Shown here: positions 6,032 through 8,256 of the stretch, in pieces
Layout: each line of letters opens with the position of its first letter
How positions within the stretch are numbered: the first letter of the stretch is position 1
Source: Rhodospirillales bacterium
GTDB lineage: Bacteria; Pseudomonadota; Alphaproteobacteria; Acetobacterales; Acetobacteraceae
Length of the DNA: 8,256 nucleotides
Assembly (NCBI GenBank): GCA_018971455.1
Contig: JAGXAV010000071.1
Location: forward strand, 1-8,256
Direction: 5' to 3'
Notes under the pieces: model-generated
What the model saw: the letters and a program-made list of their open reading frames with translations, nothing else
What the model was told of the DNA's origin: nothing
Databases searched by the model: none
Translations under genes and position numbers: made by a program

Positions 6032-7114
6032 ATGAAAGCCGCGATCCTGCACGAGGCCCACGCAGCGCTAACCATCGAGGAGGTCGGCATCGCCACGCCG
6101 AAGCGGCGCGAGGTGCTGGTGCGCACCGCCTTCGCCGGGCTTTGCCACAGCGACCTGCATTTCATCGAAGGCCTCTACCCCTGGCCGATGCCCTGCGTGC
6201 TCGGCCATGAATCGGCCGGCATCGTCGAGGCGGTGGGCGAGGACGTCACCTATGTCAGGCCGGGCGACCACGTCGTCACCTGCCTCTCGGTGTTCTGCGG
6301 AGACTGTCCGCAATGCGTCACCGGCCACCCCAATCTGTGCGAGAACACCGAGGTCAAGCTGATGCCCGGCATGTCACGCCGGCTGTCCTGGCAGGGCGCG
6401 CGCCTGCATCAGTTCATGAACCTCTCCTCGTTCGCCGAGCAGATGCTGGTGCATGAGCACGCCATCGTGAAGATCGACCCCGCCATTCCGCTCGACCGCG
6501 CGGCGCTGGTCGGCTGCGGGGTCGTCACCGGCGTCATGGCGGTGTTCAACGCGGCACGGGTGGAGCCGGGTTCGAGCGTCGCCGTCATCGGATGCGGCGG
6601 CATCGGGCTGTCGGCGGTGAACGGCGCGGCGCTGGCCGGCGCCGAGCGCATCATCGCCATCGACACCATGCAGTCCAAGCTCGACCTCGCGCGCGAGATG
6701 GGTGCGACCGATGTCATCCTCGCCGGCAATGCCGACACGCTCGAGGCGGTGCGGGCGCTGACCGGCGGCGGCGTGCACTATGCCTTCGAGGCGATCGGCG
6801 CCAAGGCGACCGCCGAGCTGTCCTTCCAGATGCTGCGGCCGGGCGGGCTCGCCACCATCATCGGCATGATCCCGGTGGGCACCAAGATCGAGCTGCACGG
6901 CGCGGATTTCCTGCGCGACCGGCGCATCCAGGGCACCTCGATGGGCGGCAACCGGTTCCGCGTGGACATGCCGCGCCTGCTCAGCCTGTGGCAGCAGGGC
7001 AGGCTGAAGCTCGACCACCTGATCTCCGGGCGTATCCGGCTCGATCAGATCAACGAGGGGTTCGCGACGCTGAAATCCGGCGCGACGGTGCGCCAGCTCA
7101 TCGAATTCGCCTAG
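6032..7114 (+). CDS. Zinc-dependent NAD-type alcohol dehydrogenase (MDR family)
   Basis: This cytoplasmic medium-chain dehydrogenase interconverts an alcohol and an aldehyde or ketone with NAD(H). It has 360 residues, with ATG at 6032 behind GGGAG at six bases. The same frame is open far upstream, but that part overlaps the acyltransferase gene in another frame. Catalytic zinc ligands are Cys38 (GLCHSDLH), His59-Glu60 (LGHESAGIVEAVG) and Cys162 (GCGVVTG). The structural zinc site is complete, with Cys89, Cys92, Cys95 and Cys103. The Rossmann motif GCGGIG (187-192) leads to Asp211 at the end of the second strand, which favours NAD over NADP. The GCGVVTG motif and overall layout recall class I/III-like bacterial dehydrogenases. 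The glutathione-specific features of FrmA were not established, so the substrate is open. It follows the acyltransferase by 73 bp in the same direction and probably belongs to that transcript. Its TAG stop is formed by the edge of the downstream palindromic element. Confidence 0.93.
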   Translation: MKAAILHEAHAALTIEEVGIATPKRREVLVRTAFAGLCHSDLHFIEGLYPWPMPCVLGHESAGIVEAVGEDVTYVRPGDHVVTCLSVFCGDCPQCVTGHPNLCENTEVKLMPGMSRRLSWQGARLHQFMNLSSFAEQMLVHEHAIVKIDPAIPLDRAALVGCGVVTGVMAVFNAARVEPGSSVAVIGCGGIGLSAVNGAALAGAERIIAIDTMQSKLDLAREMGATDVILAGNADTLEAVRALTGGGVHYAFEAIGAKATAELSFQMLRPGGLATIIGMIPVGTKIELHGADFLRDRRIQGTSMGGNRFRVDMPRLLSLWQQGRLKLDHLISGRIRLDQINEGFATLKSGATVRQLIEFA

Positions 7115-7240
7115 AGCACGATCCGACCTGATGGAAGCACCAGGTCGGATGAACGTGCTCTGGAAAACATAAATGCCAGAGCAATTTAGTCCGATCTGAC
7201 TGACCGCGAAGCGGGTCAGTCAGATCGGACGTTGCTCTAG
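7111..7240. repeat. Double palindromic intergenic element between convergent genes
   Basis: This stretch fills the gap between two convergent genes and holds two related hairpins. Unit 1 (7113-7161) pairs AGAGCACG with CGTGCTCT and ATCCGACCTG with CAGGTCGGAT, with a 3-base bulge and a 10-base loop. Unit 2 (7178-7238) pairs AGAGCAA with TTGCTCT and GTCCGATCTGACTGACC with GGTCAGTCAGATCGGAC. Its tip is GCGAAGC. The block as a whole begins with CTAGAGCA and ends with TGCTCTAG, placing each gene's TAG at its edge. An AT-rich spacer at 7162-7177 lies between the units. It resembles short dispersed palindromic elements that I recall from intergenic regions of Hyphomicrobiales genomes, but no copy number can be seen here. 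It probably also acts as a bidirectional transcription terminator. Confidence 0.8.
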
Positions 7241-8256
7241 ACCAGCGTCCCCTTCGCCCGCAACGCCGCGATCTCGGCGTCGGAATAGCCGAGTTCGCGG
7301 GCGATTTCCTCGTCGTGCTGGCCGGGCTTCGGCAGGTCGTGCCGCAGGCCAAGCCGCTCGCCATCCAGCGAGAGCGGCAGCGCCGGCAGCTTGGTCGCCC
7401 GCCCATCGGGCAGCGTCAGCGCCACCAGTCCGCCCGAGCCGTTCAGGTGCACATCGTCGAACAGCTCGACCGGCCGCGCGATCGGCGCAAAGGGCAGGCC
7501 GAGTTCCTCGCAGCGCGCCATCAGGCTTTCGCGCGTGTAGCCGCGGAAGATCTCGGCGATGCGCGGAATGGTGCGCGCGCGCTCGGCGACGCGCTGGTTC
7601 TGGGTGGCCAGCCCCGGATCGGCGGCGAGGTCCGGCAGGCCGAACGCCTCGCAGAACACCCGCCATTGCGTCTCCGTCACCACGCCGACGAAGACCTGCC
7701 CGTCCGCCACGTCGAAGATGTCATAGACCGGCCAGGCCGGCCGCCGGTCGGTCATCGGCGGCGCCTCGACCCCGCTCACCGCGAATTGCGCCATGTGCTG
7801 GGCGACGAGCAGGACATTGTTCTCGAACAATCCGGACTGCACCAGCTTGCCGCGCCCGGTGACGTGCCGCTCGTTGATGGCGGCGAGAATGCCGATGGCG
7901 CCGAACATGCCGCCCATGATGTCGTTGACCGAACTGCCCGCGCGCAAGGGCCGGTCCCGGAAACCGGTCATGTAGGCAAGTCCGCCCATCATCTGCACCA
8001 CCTCGTCGAGCGCCACGCGGTGATCGTACGGGCCCGGCAGGAAGCCCTTGCAGGAGCAATAGATGAGGCGCGGATTTTCCGCCGAGAGCGCGGCGTAGCC
8101 GAGGCCGAGCTTGTCCATGGCGCCGGGGCGGAAATTCTCCACCAGCGCATCGGCGGTCTTCAGCAGCCGGCGAACCAGCGCGATGCCCTCGGCCGATTTC
8201 AGATCGACGGCCAGGCTGCGCTTGTTGCGGTTGGCCATGGCGAAGAAGCCCGCCCC
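7237..8256 (-). CDS. Class III (CaiB/BaiF family) CoA-transferase, N-terminus beyond window
   Basis: The enzyme moves CoA between carboxylic acids through an aspartyl-CoA intermediate and works as interlocked dimers in the cytoplasm. About 339 residues are visible of the roughly 400 usual. The frame stays open to base 8256. The ATG at 8238 is not the true start, because codons upstream of it (ending GFFAMANRNKRSLAVDLK) continue the conserved family block that normally sits around residue 60-75. Visible motifs, counted from that ATG, are NRNKRSLAVDLK, LVENFRPGAMDKLGLGY (32-48), the likely catalytic Asp106 in SSVNDIMGGMFGAIGIL, the NERHVTGRGKLV turn, and the C-terminal PAWPVYDIFDVADGQVFVGV block. 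The donor and acceptor acids cannot be inferred: the family spans formyl-CoA, succinyl-CoA, carnitine and aromatic substrates. It converges on the alcohol dehydrogenase gene, and its TAG stop sits in the palindromic element. Confidence 0.93.
   Translation of the reverse strand, partial: GAGFFAMANRNKRSLAVDLKSAEGIALVRRLLKTADALVENFRPGAMDKLGLGYAALSAENPRLIYCSCKGFLPGPYDHRVALDEVVQMMGGLAYMTGFRDRPLRAGSSVNDIMGGMFGAIGILAAINERHVTGRGKLVQSGLFENNVLLVAQHMAQFAVSGVEAPPMTDRRPAWPVYDIFDVADGQVFVGVVTETQWRVFCEAFGLPDLAADPGLATQNQRVAERARTIPRIAEIFRGYTRESLMARCEELGLPFAPIARPVELFDDVHLNGSGGLVALTLPDGRATKLPALPLSLDGERLGLRHDLPKPGQHDEEIARELGYSDAEIAALRAKGTLV

Noticed and set aside
8236..8238. ATG as the true start of the CoA-transferase
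   Set aside because: The frame continues to the window edge, and the residues around it are a conserved internal block. About 60 N-terminal residues are missing.

Overview
The window is a GC-rich, densely packed bacterial chromosomal segment. Strong G/C preference at third codon positions, the enzyme repertoire and the palindromic intergenic element suggest an alphaproteobacterium, probably a Hyphomicrobiales/Xanthobacteraceae-like soil or water organism. That placement is inference from style, not a database match. I see no rRNA, tRNA, CRISPR array, transposase, phage gene or defence system. The content is mainly carbon and sugar-acid metabolism.

Layout. (1) 1-594 (+): the C-terminal two thirds of a cation-diffusion-facilitator metal exporter, cut by the left edge. 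(2) 614-2979 (-): a two-gene operon of an HpcH/HpaI-family aldolase followed by a UxaA/GarD-family sugar-acid dehydratase. This pairing fits aldarate breakdown: dehydration to a 2-keto-3-deoxy acid, then retro-aldol cleavage to pyruvate and an aldehyde. A sigma70-like promoter sits at 3022-3050, and a perfect 24-bp palindrome separates the two genes. (3) 3081-3139: a degenerate 15-bp tandem repeat. It starts at the stop codon of an unrecognised 240-residue protein (3137-3859, -). (4) 3920-7114 (+): an LDHD-type FAD D-lactate dehydrogenase, a left-handed beta-helix acyltransferase of the phosphonate-associated type, and a zinc alcohol dehydrogenase. The first two are tightly coupled. The third follows after 73 bp. 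(5) 7111-7240: two diverged copies of one palindromic element fill the gap between convergent genes. (6) 7237-8256 (-): most of a class III (CaiB/BaiF) CoA-transferase, cut by the right edge.

The aldolase and dehydratase probably act in sequence. The D-lactate dehydrogenase feeds pyruvate and electrons into central metabolism, and the alcohol dehydrogenase would handle alcohol/aldehyde interconversion. No sequence evidence joins all of these in one pathway. The most distinctive non-coding signal is the paired palindrome at 7111-7240. Its two copies differ by paired, structure-preserving substitutions, and its ends supply the TAG stop codons of both flanking genes. The most open protein is the unrecognised one at 3137-3859. 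I did not find a convincing wholly new system.
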